DNA from: Acetanaerobacterium elongatum | Lineage (GTDB): Bacteria; Bacillota; Clostridia; Oscillospirales; Ruminococcaceae | Reading direction: 5' to 3' | Assembly: GCF_900103835.1 (NCBI RefSeq) | Contig: NZ_FNID01000015.1 | Span: 1 to 64,000 of the forward strand | DNA length: 64,000 nucleotides | Part shown: one piece after another, positions 44,488-54,708 of the stretch | Layout: each line of letters opens with the position of its first letter | Position numbering within the stretch: the stretch's first letter is position 1 | The notes under the pieces: generated by a model | Told to the model about the DNA's origin: nothing | The model's input: the letters and a program-made list of their open reading frames with translations, nothing else | The model's database searches: none | Made by a program: the position numbers and the translations under genes

Positions 44488-46533
44488 TTGGGCTATAAAA
44501 AATGGGTGCTGCCGAATATAGATAAAAGCCTGAGTGCAAGGCTTGCCGCCGAACTTGGGGTCTTACCGGCGGTTGCTGATATTCTGGTGGCCCGCGGCAT
44601 AACCGAACCGAATCAGGCGCAGGCCTTTTTACATAACGACGCTGCACTTTCCAACCCGTTTTGCTTTAGGGATATGGATAAAGCCGTCGATAGAATCAAC
44701 GAAGCACTGGAAAACGATGAGCAAATAGCCGTCTACGGAGATTACGATGCCGACGGTGTTACCGCAACCGCGATTCTGGTGCTTTATCTGGAGTCAGCAG
44801 GGGCGAATGTTACATATTATATACCATCCCGCGAGGATGAGGGCTACGGCATGAACAAGGCCGCAGTCGCCAAGCTGCATAAACTGGGTGTCAATTTGAT
44901 TATCACTGTGGATAACGGCATCACCGCCAATGAAGAGATAGCCTACGCCTCCGAGCTTGGCATCGATGTGGTGGTAACCGACCATCATAAGCCAAAGGAT
45001 ATACTACCGAAAGCCTGCGCGGTGGTAGACCCCCATCGCAAAGACTGTGACAGCCCATTTAAAGATTACTGCGGCGCGGGGCTTGCCCTGATGCTAATCA
45101 CGGCGCTTTCGGGCGGCGATTTTGATGAGATGCTGGATTTCTGCGGCGACCTTGCGGCAGTGGGTACTATCGCGGATGTTGTGCCGCTGGTGGGCGAAAA
45201 CCGTATCCTCGCCTGTGAAGGGCTAAAACGCCTGCGAGACACCCAGAACATTGGCCTTGCGGCATTGATTGAGTGCTGCGGCTTAACCGATAAGCCTATC
45301 ACATCCGAGGTGGTTGCTTTCGCAATTGTTCCACGCATCAACGCGGCGGGCCGTTTGGGGCTTGCCGAGGTCGCACTCAGGCTGCTTCTAAGCGATGATT
45401 ACGAAGAAGCGATGGCACTTGCCCTTGAAATCAATAAAAATAACGCCCAGCGGCAGGAACTGGAGGCTGTCATCCTGCGCGATATCGGGCAGGAGCTTGC
45501 CAAACACCCCGAAAAGGCTGAACGGCGCGTAATCGTGCTGGCTAGCGAGGGGTGGCATCACGGTGTAACCGGTATCGTGGCGGCAAAGCTGGTGGAGCGC
45601 TACGCAAAGCCCTGCTTTTTAATCTCGATAGAGGGTGATACAGCCCGCGGATCCGGCAGGGGAGTGGCAGGCTACTCGATGTTTGAGGCACTGCTCTCGT
45701 GTGACGACCTGCTCTTGCGCTACGGAGGCCATACCGCGGCGGCTGGCCTTACGCTTGAAACCAAAAATATAGAGGCCTTTATACAGCGTATAGAGGATTA
45801 CAGCCGCAAGCAGTACCCCCTCATGCCGGTGCATTCTGTTAGCGCTGACAGGCTCTGTGAGCCCGACGAGGTAACAATCGAGGAACTGCGAATGCTTTCG
45901 GTATTTGAACCGTTTGGCTGTGGAAACGAGGCTGTCCGCTATTGCTTTACGGGTCTTACCATCACCGAGATTACTCCCTTGGGCGGCGGAAAGCACCTGC
46001 GTCTGCGGCTTTCCAAGGGCAAAAAAACGGTGTTCGGTGTATATTTTGGTATGACCGAGCAAAGCTTTCCCTATAAGGCAGGCGATACGGTGGATATCTT
46101 GGCAGCCTGCGATATCAACGAATATCAGGGTAGGCAGAGCGTTTCTATCAAGATACGCGATATCCGGGCGTCTTCGTTTAATCAGGATCAGTTCTTCCGC
46201 TCCCGCGAGCTGTATGAGCGCTACCGGGGGAAGGAAGAGATAATATCGACGGATATTGATGTAATTATTCCAACCAGGGATGATGTCGCAGTTATCTATC
46301 GTCAGCTCAGGGAACACGAGCGTTACCCGTGGGGCGCAGTGCAGCTTGCGGCAGCGTCGCTTTCCAACTACGGCAAAACCATGGTTGCCCTGCAGGCGCT
46401 TGAGGAGCTTGGGCTGATTTCTACAAACATTGATAACAATCAATATATAATCTCAATTGTCAAGGGCGCCCCCAAGGCTAACCTTGCCGATTCAAAATTT
46501 CTGCAAGGGTTAAGCACACAAAGGGAACGCTGA
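44488..46533 (+). CDS. recJ: Single-strand DNA exonuclease RecJ
   Basis: The frame is open from 44362, but family N-termini begin near KKWVLPNI. I take TTG at 44488 with GGGGG 8 bases upstream; ATG at 44473 is the alternative. The 681-residue enzyme has the DHH phosphoesterase motifs YGDYDADGVTATAIL and VVVTDHHKPK, then the DHHA1 block SGRGVAGYSMFEAL...GGHTAAAGL and an OB domain. A winged-helix-like C-terminus ends it. RecJ degrades 5' single strands in RecFOR recombination and repair. Next is rel; apt, usually between the two, is missing. Confidence 0.93.
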   Translation: MGYKKWVLPNIDKSLSARLAAELGVLPAVADILVARGITEPNQAQAFLHNDAALSNPFCFRDMDKAVDRINEALENDEQIAVYGDYDADGVTATAILVLYLESAGANVTYYIPSREDEGYGMNKAAVAKLHKLGVNLIITVDNGITANEEIAYASELGIDVVVTDHHKPKDILPKACAVVDPHRKDCDSPFKDYCGAGLALMLITALSGGDFDEMLDFCGDLAAVGTIADVVPLVGENRILACEGLKRLRDTQNIGLAALIECCGLTDKPITSEVVAFAIVPRINAAGRLGLAEVALRLLLSDDYEEAMALALEINKNNAQRQELEAVILRDIGQELAKHPEKAERRVIVLASEGWHHGVTGIVAAKLVERYAKPCFLISIEGDTARGSGRGVAGYSMFEALLSCDDLLLRYGGHTAAAGLTLETKNIEAFIQRIEDYSRKQYPLMPVHSVSADRLCEPDEVTIEELRMLSVFEPFGCGNEAVRYCFTGLTITEITPLGGGKHLRLRLSKGKKTVFGVYFGMTEQSFPYKAGDTVDILAACDINEYQGRQSVSIKIRDIRASSFNQDQFFRSRELYERYRGKEEIISTDIDVIIPTRDDVAVIYRQLREHERYPWGAVQLAAASLSNYGKTMVALQALEELGLISTNIDNNQYIISIVKGAPKANLADSKFLQGLSTQRER

Positions 46534-46588
46534 TTATTTAACGATTAATTCAGCGCACCCTAACACAATAACCGGGGGCAAGGGGCTG

Positions 46589-48760
46589 GTGACTGCGATG
46601 GACGATTATTTAAAAGAACTTCTGGACTTTATTGATAAAAATGAAAAGCAGTACGATAAGGCTTTAGTTACCAAGGCCTTTGAGGTTGCGCGTGATGCGC
46701 ATCAGGGCCAGAAGCGGAAAACAGGGGAAGAGTATATTATACACCCCGTGTGTGTAGCTAAGATACTGGTTGAGCTTGGTATGGATACCGAGTCACTGGT
46801 TGCGGCACTCCTGCACGATGTGGTAGAGGATACCGAAACCTCGCAGGAGGAGATTACCCGCCTGTTCGGGCGTGATATTTCACTATTGGTAAGCGGGGTA
46901 ACCAAGCTCGGCAGAATCCCGTATTCCTCGCGTGAGCAGCAGCAGGCCGAGAATATACGAAAAATGCTGCTCGCCATGAGCCAGGATATCCGTGTAATCA
47001 TTATTAAACTGGCTGACCGACTGCACAATATGCGCACCATCGATGCCATGCCCCCCCAAAAGCAGCGCGACAAGGCCCTTGAAACCATGGAGGTTTATGC
47101 CCCCATTGCACATCGCCTAGGTATCCGCGCTGTAAAAGAAGAGCTTGAAGACCTCTCACTCAAGCACCTAGACCCTGTTGCCTACAACGATATTGATAAG
47201 GCACTTGCCATCCACAAGGAGGAGCGCACTCAATTCTTGCAGAATATTATCGAGCGCATTCAGGAGCGCATGAAGACTGACAGCGTTCAAATCTATCTGG
47301 AGGGCCGCGTTAAAAGCATCTACGGCATCTACCGCAAGGTGTATATGCAGGGCAAGGCACTGGAGGAGATTTACGATATCTATGCGGTGCGCATCATTGT
47401 GGATACCGTTATCGAGTGCTACAACATCCTTGGCATCATGCACGATATGTTTACGCCCATCCCCAACCGTTTCAAGGACTATATATCCACCCCCAAGGCC
47501 AACATGTACCAGTCGCTGCACACAACGGTTATCGGCAAAGAGGGTGTTCCGTTTGAGATTCAAATCCGCACATGGGAGATGCACCACACCGCTGAATACG
47601 GCATCGCGGCGCATTGGAAGTACAAGGCCGGGCTGCAGGGCAAGGATAGGCTGGAGGAGCGCCTTGCGTGGATACGCAAGCTGCTGGAATCACAGACCGA
47701 CGACGTGGAGGAGATTGTCCGCACCATAAAAACCGATCTTTCTCCCGAGGACGTATTTGTGTTTACGCCCAAGGGGGATGTAAAAAGTCTGCCCGCAGGC
47801 TCTACGGTAATCGACTTTGCTTATGCTATACACAGCGCGGTGGGTAACCGTATGGTGGGCGCCAAGATTGACGGGCGCATGGTGTCTATCGACAGCGAGG
47901 TGAAAACCGGACAGATCGTTGACATTATCACCAGCAACGCGGTGGGGCGCGGCCCTAGCCGTGACTGGATTAAGATCGCAAAAACCAGCGAGGCAAAGAA
48001 CAAGATACGTGCATGGTTTAAAAAAGAGCGCCGCGAGGAGAATATTGAGGAGGGCAGGCAGGAGATTGAGCGTGAGTTTAAGCGCAACAATATCCGTGTG
48101 CCCGATGAAGCCTACGATACCTTCATGGAGGACCTTGCCAAGCGCCAGCATTATGCCTCTGTGGATGAATTCTACGCGGCTATCGGCTACGGCGGTATCA
48201 CCCTTTCAAAGATTATACCTCGCATCAAGGATGATTACCTCAAGGCATTCAGACCTGTGGAACCCATACAGACCATACCCAAGAAAACAGCGGCCAAAAC
48301 CGTCTCCAGTGGCGTTATCGTCGAGGAAATCGACGGCTGTTTGGTAAAGTTTGCGCAGTGCTGCAACCCGCTGCCGGGCGATGATATCATCGGCTTTGTA
48401 ACACGCGGCTACGGCGTTTCGGTGCATAAGCGCGACTGTGTGAACGTTGTAAACTCGCTTGAATCGGGCGACCAGCCCGAACGCTGGGTGAACGTGCAGT
48501 GGGCTGACGAGGTGAAGGAGACCTTTAAGTCCACCGTCGAGATTCTGGCGCATGACCGGCCGGGCATGATAGCCGACGTAACGGTTGCGCTTGCCAATAT
48601 GCACCTGCAGATACACGAACTCAACGCGCGCGAGCTGAAGGATGGCTATGTGGGCATTCATGTCACCATCGGCATCTCGGGCAAGGAGCACCTGCAGAAT
48701 ATTATAAACAACCTCACTCGTATCGACAGGGTGGTTTCGGTTACCCGTACCGGTAAGTGA
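46589..48760 (+). CDS. relA: Bifunctional (p)ppGpp synthetase/hydrolase Rel
   Basis: The 723-residue protein starts at GTG 46589; an ATG at 46598 is possible. An HD hydrolase domain (HPVCVAKIL..., [10 protein letters not shown] near 75) is followed by the RelA/SpoT synthetase ([45 protein letters not shown]), a TGS domain ([27 protein letters not shown]), a zinc-finger-like [12 protein letters not shown] and an ACT domain. It both makes and degrades the alarmone during starvation. Downstream dtd matches the Bacillus order. Confidence 0.97.
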   Translation: MTAMDDYLKELLDFIDKNEKQYDKALVTKAFEVARDAHQGQKRKTGEEYIIHPVCVAKILVELGMDTESLVAALLHDVVEDTETSQEEITRLFGRDISLLVSGVTKLGRIPYSSREQQQAENIRKMLLAMSQDIRVIIIKLADRLHNMRTIDAMPPQKQRDKALETMEVYAPIAHRLGIRAVKEELEDLSLKHLDPVAYNDIDKALAIHKEERTQFLQNIIERIQERMKTDSVQIYLEGRVKSIYGIYRKVYMQGKALEEIYDIYAVRIIVDTVIECYNILGIMHDMFTPIPNRFKDYISTPKANMYQSLHTTVIGKEGVPFEIQIRTWEMHHTAEYGIAAHWKYKAGLQGKDRLEERLAWIRKLLESQTDDVEEIVRTIKTDLSPEDVFVFTPKGDVKSLPAGSTVIDFAYAIHSAVGNRMVGAKIDGRMVSIDSEVKTGQIVDIITSNAVGRGPSRDWIKIAKTSEAKNKIRAWFKKERREENIEEGRQEIEREFKRNNIRVPDEAYDTFMEDLAKRQHYASVDEFYAAIGYGGITLSKIIPRIKDDYLKAFRPVEPIQTIPKKTAAKTVSSGVIVEEIDGCLVKFAQCCNPLPGDDIIGFVTRGYGVSVHKRDCVNVVNSLESGDQPERWVNVQWADEVKETFKSTVEILAHDRPGMIADVTVALANMHLQIHELNARELKDGYVGIHVTIGISGKEHLQNIINNLTRIDRVVSVTRTGK

Positions 48761-48806
48761 TATATTTATATTTGTCTATATATTGGAAAGGACATACTAT
48801 CTAACA

Positions 48807-49259
48807 ATGAGAGCAGTAATACAGCGGGTTACCCAGGCTAGCGTTTCGATAGACGGCAAAATCTGCGGCGAGATATCACAGGGGCTTCTGCTGCTTTTGG
48901 GCGTTTACCAAACCGATACCGAGCAGGAGGCACAGCTGCTGGCCAGAAAGGCGGCGGAGCTGCGCATTTTTGAGGATGCGGCGGGAAAGATGAACCTTTC
49001 GCTTGCCGATGTAAACGGCGGTATGTTAATTGTCTCAAACTTCACCCTCTGTGCAGACGCAAGCCACGGCCGGCGGCCCTCGTTTATTGCCGCCGCGCGC
49101 CCCGAACAGGCGAAGCCACTCTATGAATACTTTGTAAACTTGGTACGGGAAAAGGGGATTACTCCGGTTCAAACGGGTGTATTCGGTGGTGAGATGAAGG
49201 TTTCACTGGTCAATGATGGGCCAATTACGATCCTGCTGGATACCGATGAATTAAAATAG
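48807..49259 (+). CDS. dtd: D-aminoacyl-tRNA deacylase Dtd
   Basis: ATG at 48807 gives 150 residues starting [18 protein letters not shown], a canonical DTD N-terminus. The substrate-checking loops are [12 protein letters not shown] and the Gly-cisPro motif [11 protein letters not shown]. The enzyme hydrolyses D-amino acids, and glycine mischarged on tRNA-Ala, from tRNAs. The ribosome binding site GGAAAGGA is unusually far (about 17 bases). It follows rel by 46 bases and is probably in its operon. Confidence 0.95.
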   Translation: MRAVIQRVTQASVSIDGKICGEISQGLLLLLGVYQTDTEQEAQLLARKAAELRIFEDAAGKMNLSLADVNGGMLIVSNFTLCADASHGRRPSFIAAARPEQAKPLYEYFVNLVREKGITPVQTGVFGGEMKVSLVNDGPITILLDTDELK

Positions 49260-49296
49260 AAGTATATTTACGCCTGTAAATATATAGGATGAGAGC

Positions 49297-49965
49297 GTGG
49301 GAAGTATTTTGAAGCTGATAAAACTCAAGGTAGGGCCGATGGATAATAACTGCTATATCCTTGCTTCCGGGCAAGGGAACAGCCTTGTGATAGACCCCGG
49401 CGCAGAAGCAGATACGATTCTGCAGGCTGTTACAAGCAATCAACTCTCCCTGCGCTATATTCTGCTTACCCACGGCCATTTCGACCATATCGGGGCGGTA
49501 CGTGAGGTGCATCAGCAAACCGGCGCCGGTATTATCATCTCGCAGCAGGATGCCGAGATGCTTAGTGACCCGGAAAAGAACGTCGGTGCACGTTTTGCTC
49601 AGGATGATAATCGGTACAACCTTGCCGATATCCCAACCGAGCGGTTGGTGAATAACGGAGATATTATTACTCTGGATGAGATAAACGTAGAGGTTATTTC
49701 AACTCCGGGGCACACCAAGGGTTCGGTAGTGTTCAAGGTTGATGATATGCTGTTTACCGGCGACACCCTTTTTGCGGGTACCATCGGTATTGTCACCCAT
49801 TACGGCGGTAGCTTAGCCGAGGAGATTGCTTCGGTAAAGCGTTTAGCCGAAACCCTGGAGGGTGACTATGCGGTGTTCCCTGGCCACGAAAAAGAAACCA
49901 CACTGGAAACCGAACGCCGAACCAATCCTTATTTAGGAAATGTAAGCTATGACGATTGTTTTTAA
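49297..49965 (+). CDS. MBL-fold metallohydrolase (glyoxalase II-like)
   Basis: The 222-residue protein has the metallo-beta-lactamase signature THGHFDHIGAV (about 58-68, HxHxDH) and later metal ligands in STPGHTKGSVVF and FTGDTLF and PGHEKETTLETERRTNPYL. It is the short YqgX/GloB-like class that lacks the classical C-terminal helix domain. Possible role: thioester hydrolysis, such as lactoylglutathione or bacillithiol analogues. Start is GTG with GGATGAG upstream. Its 3' end overlaps hemZ by 17 bases. Confidence 0.88.
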   Translation: MGSILKLIKLKVGPMDNNCYILASGQGNSLVIDPGAEADTILQAVTSNQLSLRYILLTHGHFDHIGAVREVHQQTGAGIIISQQDAEMLSDPEKNVGARFAQDDNRYNLADIPTERLVNNGDIITLDEINVEVISTPGHTKGSVVFKVDDMLFTGDTLFAGTIGIVTHYGGSLAEEIASVKRLAETLEGDYAVFPGHEKETTLETERRTNPYLGNVSYDDCF

Positions 49966-51424
49966 AGGCCACGATTACGCTTATGAGGTAAGAAATGTCG
50001 CGCTGCTGTTCTTCCAAGGCGAACCCATCACCGAGGCCAGTGAACTGCCGGAGCAGGGGGATTACCTGTTTACCGAACTGCAAAGAGACGGTAGCTCCGC
50101 AAAGCTTACCCTAACTGTTAGGCTGAACGGTATCGTTCATTCCAGCTATGCAGAGGTTCCGCTGGATGTGCGGGCATTCGACAAGGAATGTGAACGTGTA
50201 TTCGGTATAATGATGTACAGGCTGCTGTCGCCGCTTACCGGGGTTACGCCTCAATGGGGGATACTTACCGGCATACGTCCCGTCACGCTGGTTCACAAGC
50301 TTAAGGCGCAGGGGCTTTCGGAACAGCAGATTGTAAAGCACTTTGAAGAGAGCTATCTGGTTTCGCCGCGCAAGGCGTCGCTTCTGCTGCGAACCGCGGG
50401 CAAGGAGGCGGCGATTATACAAACCTCTGCGCCCAATTCCTTCAGCCTGTATATCTCCATCCCTTTTTGCCCCACACGCTGCCACTACTGCTCGTTTGTC
50501 TCCCACGCTATTGAAAAATCGGCGGGGCTTATCGAGGCCTACCTGCCTAAACTGTGCGAAGAAATCGCCCTTACCGGTGAGATTGCTGGGGGGTTAAAGC
50601 TGCGGCTGGAAACGGTCTACATCGGCGGCGGAACCCCTACCACGCTGTCGGCACAGGGGCTTATCACATTGTTTGCCGCTATACGCAATGCGTTTGACCT
50701 TTCCACCCTGCGGGAGTATACGGTGGAGGCCGGCCGCCCGGATACCATTACCGAAGAGAAGCTTATCGCCATTCGTGAAAGCGAGGCCACCCGCATCAGC
50801 ATCAACCCGCAAACCTTTAACAACCATGTGCTTGAAGCCATCGGCAGACGACACACCGCGCAGCAAACCATCGATAGTTTCAACCTTGCGCGCAGGGTCG
50901 GCATAAACTGTATTAACATGGACCTGATTGCGGGCCTGCCTACCGATACCCTGGAGAGCTTTCAAAACTCTGTGGATACCTGCATCCGTCTTTCACCCGA
51001 GGATGTAACAGTGCATACACTTTCACTCAAGCGCTCTTCCAACCTCGCCTACAACAAGGCCGCGGAGCAGGGTGCGCGCGAGGGTATGGTTACCGCCATG
51101 ACCGACTATGCCGAAACCATGTTACAGGGTGCAGGCTATAACCCTTATTATCTATATCGTCAGCGCAACACACGCGAAAACCTTGAGAATACCGGTTTTG
51201 CCAAAGAGGGGTATGAGGGGCTTTATAACGTATTTATCATGGATGAGACGCATACTATTCTCGCCTGCGGGGCCGGTGGGGTAACCAAGCTGCGGGAACC
51301 CAGCGGCAGCCGCATAGAGCGAATTTTCAATTACAAATACCCGCACGAGTATATCAGCGGCTTTGACGAAATACTATCAAGAAAAAGACAGGTGGAGGAT
51401 TTTTATGACGGATGCGTTCTATGA
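49949..51424 (+). CDS. hemZ: Coproporphyrinogen dehydrogenase-like radical SAM protein HemZ
   Basis: The 491-residue protein has an N-terminal domain of about 165 residues and the radical-SAM cluster CPTRCHYCSF near 174-183. Further HemN/HemZ-class blocks are ETVYIGGGTPTTLSAQGL, RISINPQTFNNHVLEAIGRR and INMDLIAGLPTDT. HemZ is an oxygen-independent coproporphyrinogen oxidase homologue whose activity is doubted in several Firmicutes. No other haem genes are nearby. It overlaps the MBL gene and the following kinase gene, so the three are translationally linked. Confidence 0.92.
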   Translation: MTIVFKGHDYAYEVRNVALLFFQGEPITEASELPEQGDYLFTELQRDGSSAKLTLTVRLNGIVHSSYAEVPLDVRAFDKECERVFGIMMYRLLSPLTGVTPQWGILTGIRPVTLVHKLKAQGLSEQQIVKHFEESYLVSPRKASLLLRTAGKEAAIIQTSAPNSFSLYISIPFCPTRCHYCSFVSHAIEKSAGLIEAYLPKLCEEIALTGEIAGGLKLRLETVYIGGGTPTTLSAQGLITLFAAIRNAFDLSTLREYTVEAGRPDTITEEKLIAIRESEATRISINPQTFNNHVLEAIGRRHTAQQTIDSFNLARRVGINCINMDLIAGLPTDTLESFQNSVDTCIRLSPEDVTVHTLSLKRSSNLAYNKAAEQGAREGMVTAMTDYAETMLQGAGYNPYYLYRQRNTRENLENTGFAKEGYEGLYNVFIMDETHTILACGAGGVTKLREPSGSRIERIFNYKYPHEYISGFDEILSRKRQVEDFYDGCVL

Positions 51425-52349
51425 CTCACACTGCCGCGTACAGGCCGAAAAGATGAACGACCTTGCGGTTTCAGACCCTAAGCAGCTGGTGGCATTAAGC
51501 GAGCAGCGGTATGAGGCGCAGATACGCAATGTCTGCAGCTATATCTGCAACAATATGGAGCGTTCCCACATTGTACTGTTGGCGGGGCCCAGCGCCTCGG
51601 GTAAAACCACTACGGCGCACAAGTTCCGCAAGATGCTCAAGGAAGAGTTTTATGTAAACAGCTATGTGGTTTCGCTGGATGATTTCTATATCGACCAGTG
51701 CCGGCTGCCCACCCTTCCTGACGGAAGCAAAGACCTTGAAACGGTATATGCCCTTGACATTGACTGTATCCACCAATGCTTTGACCAGCTCACCAATACG
51801 CGCAGGGCAAGCCTTCCCACCTTTGATTTTCATACCGCTTCACGCTCCATCATTACAAACGATATTACGCTGGGCGACCACGAGATTTTGATTGTAGAGG
51901 GCATTCACGCGCTCAACCCGCTGATAACAGAGGGCTTGGACGCCTCAAAGTTCTTCCGCTTGTTTATCAGTGTAAAGGGTGAGTACAGCTTAAACAATGA
52001 GGTGGTGCTCACGCACGAGGACCTGCGTTTTATCCGCCGCTGTGTGCGCGATTACTACCACCGGGATTCCTCACTGGAGCGAACCACCGGAATGTGGGCC
52101 TCGGTGCGCGCGGGCGAAAAGAAGTATATCTCGCCTTATAAATGCTATGCCAACCTTACCATAGATTCATTGATTCTGTACGAACCGTGCATCTTCCACC
52201 ACTTTTTATGTCCGCTCATTGAGCAGATGGATCCTAAGTGTGATATCTACCCGCGCTTTGAAAGGCTTTATCACATTCTGCAGTACTTTGCCGAATTTGA
52301 TAGGCATTATGTTTCGGAGGATTCACTGCTGCGGGAATTCATAGATTAA
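51405..52349 (+). CDS. Uridine kinase-like nucleoside kinase
   Basis: ATG at 51405 follows GGAGG at 7 bases and overlaps hemZ by 20 bases. The 314-residue protein has a Walker A P-loop AGPSASGKTTTAHKF near 62, VSLDDFYID and EGIHALNPLIT, which are features of the phosphoribulokinase/uridine kinase family. Residues before the P-loop (1-55) form an extra N-terminal part seen in the Clostridial version, which often lacks the TGS domain. It likely phosphorylates uridine or a related nucleoside, but the substrate is unproven. Confidence 0.85.
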   Translation: MTDAFYDSHCRVQAEKMNDLAVSDPKQLVALSEQRYEAQIRNVCSYICNNMERSHIVLLAGPSASGKTTTAHKFRKMLKEEFYVNSYVVSLDDFYIDQCRLPTLPDGSKDLETVYALDIDCIHQCFDQLTNTRRASLPTFDFHTASRSIITNDITLGDHEILIVEGIHALNPLITEGLDASKFFRLFISVKGEYSLNNEVVLTHEDLRFIRRCVRDYYHRDSSLERTTGMWASVRAGEKKYISPYKCYANLTIDSLILYEPCIFHHFLCPLIEQMDPKCDIYPRFERLYHILQYFAEFDRHYVSEDSLLREFID

Positions 52350-52367
52350 GAAAGGAAGCATTTTATC

Positions 52368-52649
52368 ATGAGTACTTACGATGATTTTACTGCCACCGCG
52401 CAAACAATCTTTGATAATGCCTGCAGGGCAACCGGTGATTTTGTGAATACCTCCCGGCTGCGCATCGAGCGTATGAACCTCGGCGCCGAGCTGGAGCGCA
52501 GCTACGCAAAGCTTGGTAAGCTCAGCTACAACATGAATAAAAACGGCGTAACCGAAAGCGATGCCGTCAATGAGATTATTGCCCGCATTGACAGTCTGCT
52601 CAAGAAGATTGAAGATATTACCGGCCGCATCAACAGCATGCAGCAGTAA
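52368..52649 (+). CDS. Small coiled-coil protein
   Basis: The 93-residue product starts MSTYDDFTATAQTIFDNACRAT and continues VNTSRLRIERMNLGAELERSYAKLGK, ending IDSLLKKIEDITGRINSM. It is helical throughout with heptads in the last third. This shape is common among small Clostridial proteins, where a related family carries an additional zinc ribbon that is absent here. Start ATG follows AAAGGAAG. It lies 18 bases after the kinase gene, so it is probably in the same operon. Function unknown. Confidence 0.72.
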   Translation: MSTYDDFTATAQTIFDNACRATGDFVNTSRLRIERMNLGAELERSYAKLGKLSYNMNKNGVTESDAVNEIIARIDSLLKKIEDITGRINSMQQ

Positions 52650-52700
52650 ATTCCTGCCCATACTTATCACGATTATAAAACCTCAAAAAAATCGAGCAAA

Positions 52701-52765
52701 AAGCTTGAATTTATGGGCTTTTGCGAAGATTTTTTTGAAAGGTTTTAATGAGAGATTAGTATTAG
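52701..52765 (+). repeat. Dispersed intergenic repeat, copy B
   Basis: This copy matches copies A (16431-16492, minus) and C (60161-60226, minus). The landmarks are AGCTTGAATTTATGGGCTTT, an AAGATTTTTTT run and the near-invariant AGGTTTTAATGAGAGATTAG. The left edge can fold: the AAAAATCGAGCAAAAAGC stretch ending at 52704 pairs with the GCTTTTGCGAAGATTTTT stretch after 52716. It lies between two genes that do not overlap it. Confidence 0.72.
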
Positions 52766-52842
52766 CGTACACCTGTTTAAAAGAGGCTTCTTTTTGCCAT
52801 TTTGCCCGCATAGTAATATCTAGGCCGTACAGGCGTCAGCTT

Positions 52843-52895
52843 TGCCTGCACAGGTCTTAGGGCTGCTGTGCAGATTCAGCAGCCCAATGCAGGCA
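52843..52895 (+). promoter_or_regulatory. Nested hairpin in the leader of the SpoVB/YabM gene
   Basis: An outer stem TGCCTGCA/TGCAGGCA (52843-52850 with 52888-52895) encloses an inner stem GGCTGCTG/CAGCAGCC (52861-52868 with 52877-52884). The outer stem ends right before the AAAAGGTG ribosome binding site and there is no T tract, so a role in translation or mRNA stability is more likely than termination. Confidence 0.5.
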
Positions 52896-52906
52896 GAAAA
52901 GGTGTG

Positions 52907-54667
52907 ATGGATGTGACCGCTAGGCGAAAACAAAGCTTTTTACACGGTGCGCTGATTCTGACTGCCGCCACCGTGATTGTAAAGATCATCGGCGCGATAT
53001 TCAAAATCCCCCTCACACTGGTTCTGGGCGGGGAGGGTGCCGCGCATTTTTATACGGCCTACGATATCTTTAACCCCATCTCCGCAATAGCCATCGCAGG
53101 GCTGCCGATTGCAGTTTCAAAGCTTGTTTCCGAGAGTGTGGCGGGTGGCCGGTTTCGTGATGTGAGGCGTATCCGTAAAATATCGCTATATCTTTTCTTG
53201 GCAACCGGTACTGTCGGCTTTGTGGTTACCCTTATTTTTGCGCGGCCTTTTGCGGTATTGGTGGGCAACCCCAACGGAGCGGTTCCGGTTATGGCAATTG
53301 CCCCCGCGGTGCTGTTCCTTTGCCTGATGTCCTCCTACCGGGGCTATTACGAGGGGCTGCGCAATATGTACCCCACCGCTGTTTCTCAGATTACGGAGGC
53401 GTGTGCCAAGCTTATTTTAGGCTACTCGCTTTCCTTGTGGGTGCTGAAGCTTGGGCTTGAGGATTATACCAAAACCGGCACGGTTTTCGGCGTTGTGGTA
53501 CAATCCCTCGAACAGGCAAAAACCGCGGTGCTGCCATTTGCTGCGGCAGGCGGTATTCTGGGGGTTACCCTAAGCACGCTGTGCGGTTTTGTTTACCTGT
53601 TAATCCGGCATATCGGAAAAGGCGATGGCATTACGAGCACCGAGTTCGCTGCAGCTCCTGCGCCGAAAGCCACCGGAGAACTGTTAAAAAGCCTCATTCG
53701 AATCGGCATACCGGTTTGTTTGGGGGCGTTGGTGGTAAGCCTAACCTCCACCATCGACCTTGCTTCGGTAATGAACCGTCTGACATCTGCTGTGAACAAC
53801 AACCCAGAGCTTGTAATGGGCATGTACGCAGGCGTGCTGCCTCAGGATATGACCCTTGATCGTCTGCCGGCCTTCCTGTTTGGCACCTATAAGGGGCTTC
53901 CTATGACCATCTTTAATCTGGTGCCTGCCATCACCACAGCCTTCGGTATCAGCGTGCTGCCGGCCGTTTCGGCGGCGTGGGCGCGCAATAATACTAAAGA
54001 ACTGAAAAAGAATGTTGAATCAGCCCTGCGCGTAACCTCACTCGTTGCAATCCCTGCGGGCTGCGGCTTAATGGCACTGGCAGGGCCGGTGCTTACGCTG
54101 CTTTATAACTTTAAGGGCGATGGGCTTGCCAGCGAGGTTGCCATTTCAACCCCGATTCTATCGTTTATGGGCATTAGTGTAATCTTCGTTGCCATTACAA
54201 GCCCTGTGAATGCCATATTGCAGGCAATCGGCAGGGCCGATCTGCCGGTGAAGTTCCTGCTTGTAGGCGGGCTGATTAAGCTTGCCGTAAACTATTTTCT
54301 GGTGGCCATCCCCAGCGTCAATATCCTTGGAGCGCCGGTTGGCACGCTGCTGTGCTACCTGTTTATCGTCGTTGCCAGTATGATTGCCGTAAGCCGCCAA
54401 ACCCATATGGTTCCCAACCTGCTCAGCGTATTTGTAAAGCCTGTTATCGCAGGAGTTTTCTGCGGCGCGTCTGCCTGGGGCAGCTACGGGTTGCTTGTAC
54501 GTGCCTGCGATGCAAGGGTTTCCACGCTTATTTCCATTGCAATTGCGGCAATACTATATGTTATGGTGCTGTTTTTAATCCGTGGCATTAGTTTAGATGA
54601 CATTTTAATGCTCCCAAATGGAGAAAAAATTGCTAAAGTACTTGAAATGCACGGATTAATAGGGTAA
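52907..54667 (+). CDS. SpoVB/YabM-like lipid flippase (MOP superfamily)
   Basis: ATG at 52907 has AAAAGGTG upstream. The 586-residue protein has 14 hydrophobic segments and motifs typical of the SpoVB/YabM/MurJ-like branch: FKIPLTLVLGGEGAAHFYTA, NPISAIAIAGLPIAVSKLVS and YRGYYEGLRNMYPTAVSQI. SpoVB moves lipid-linked precursors in spore cortex synthesis. By gene order (followed by mazG, rqcP, yabP, yabQ, divIC) it corresponds to Bacillus yabM, which is in the same family. Which of the two functions it has cannot be told from sequence. Confidence 0.87.
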   Translation: MDVTARRKQSFLHGALILTAATVIVKIIGAIFKIPLTLVLGGEGAAHFYTAYDIFNPISAIAIAGLPIAVSKLVSESVAGGRFRDVRRIRKISLYLFLATGTVGFVVTLIFARPFAVLVGNPNGAVPVMAIAPAVLFLCLMSSYRGYYEGLRNMYPTAVSQITEACAKLILGYSLSLWVLKLGLEDYTKTGTVFGVVVQSLEQAKTAVLPFAAAGGILGVTLSTLCGFVYLLIRHIGKGDGITSTEFAAAPAPKATGELLKSLIRIGIPVCLGALVVSLTSTIDLASVMNRLTSAVNNNPELVMGMYAGVLPQDMTLDRLPAFLFGTYKGLPMTIFNLVPAITTAFGISVLPAVSAAWARNNTKELKKNVESALRVTSLVAIPAGCGLMALAGPVLTLLYNFKGDGLASEVAISTPILSFMGISVIFVAITSPVNAILQAIGRADLPVKFLLVGGLIKLAVNYFLVAIPSVNILGAPVGTLLCYLFIVVASMIAVSRQTHMVPNLLSVFVKPVIAGVFCGASAWGSYGLLVRACDARVSTLISIAIAAILYVMVLFLIRGISLDDILMLPNGEKIAKVLEMHGLIG

Positions 54668-54708
54668 TATATATATGTTTTAACACATGGAAATTGGAGA
54701 ATGGATTC

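Noticed and set aside
45619-46443. Minus-strand 274-codon frame inside recJ
   Set aside because: Antisense to the recJ coding region, with no ribosome binding site or domain.
52561-52860. Frame across repeat copy B reading FLKGFNERLV
   Set aside because: The same peptide appears from repeat copy C, but copy A breaks the frame, so it is a by-product of the repeat and not a gene.
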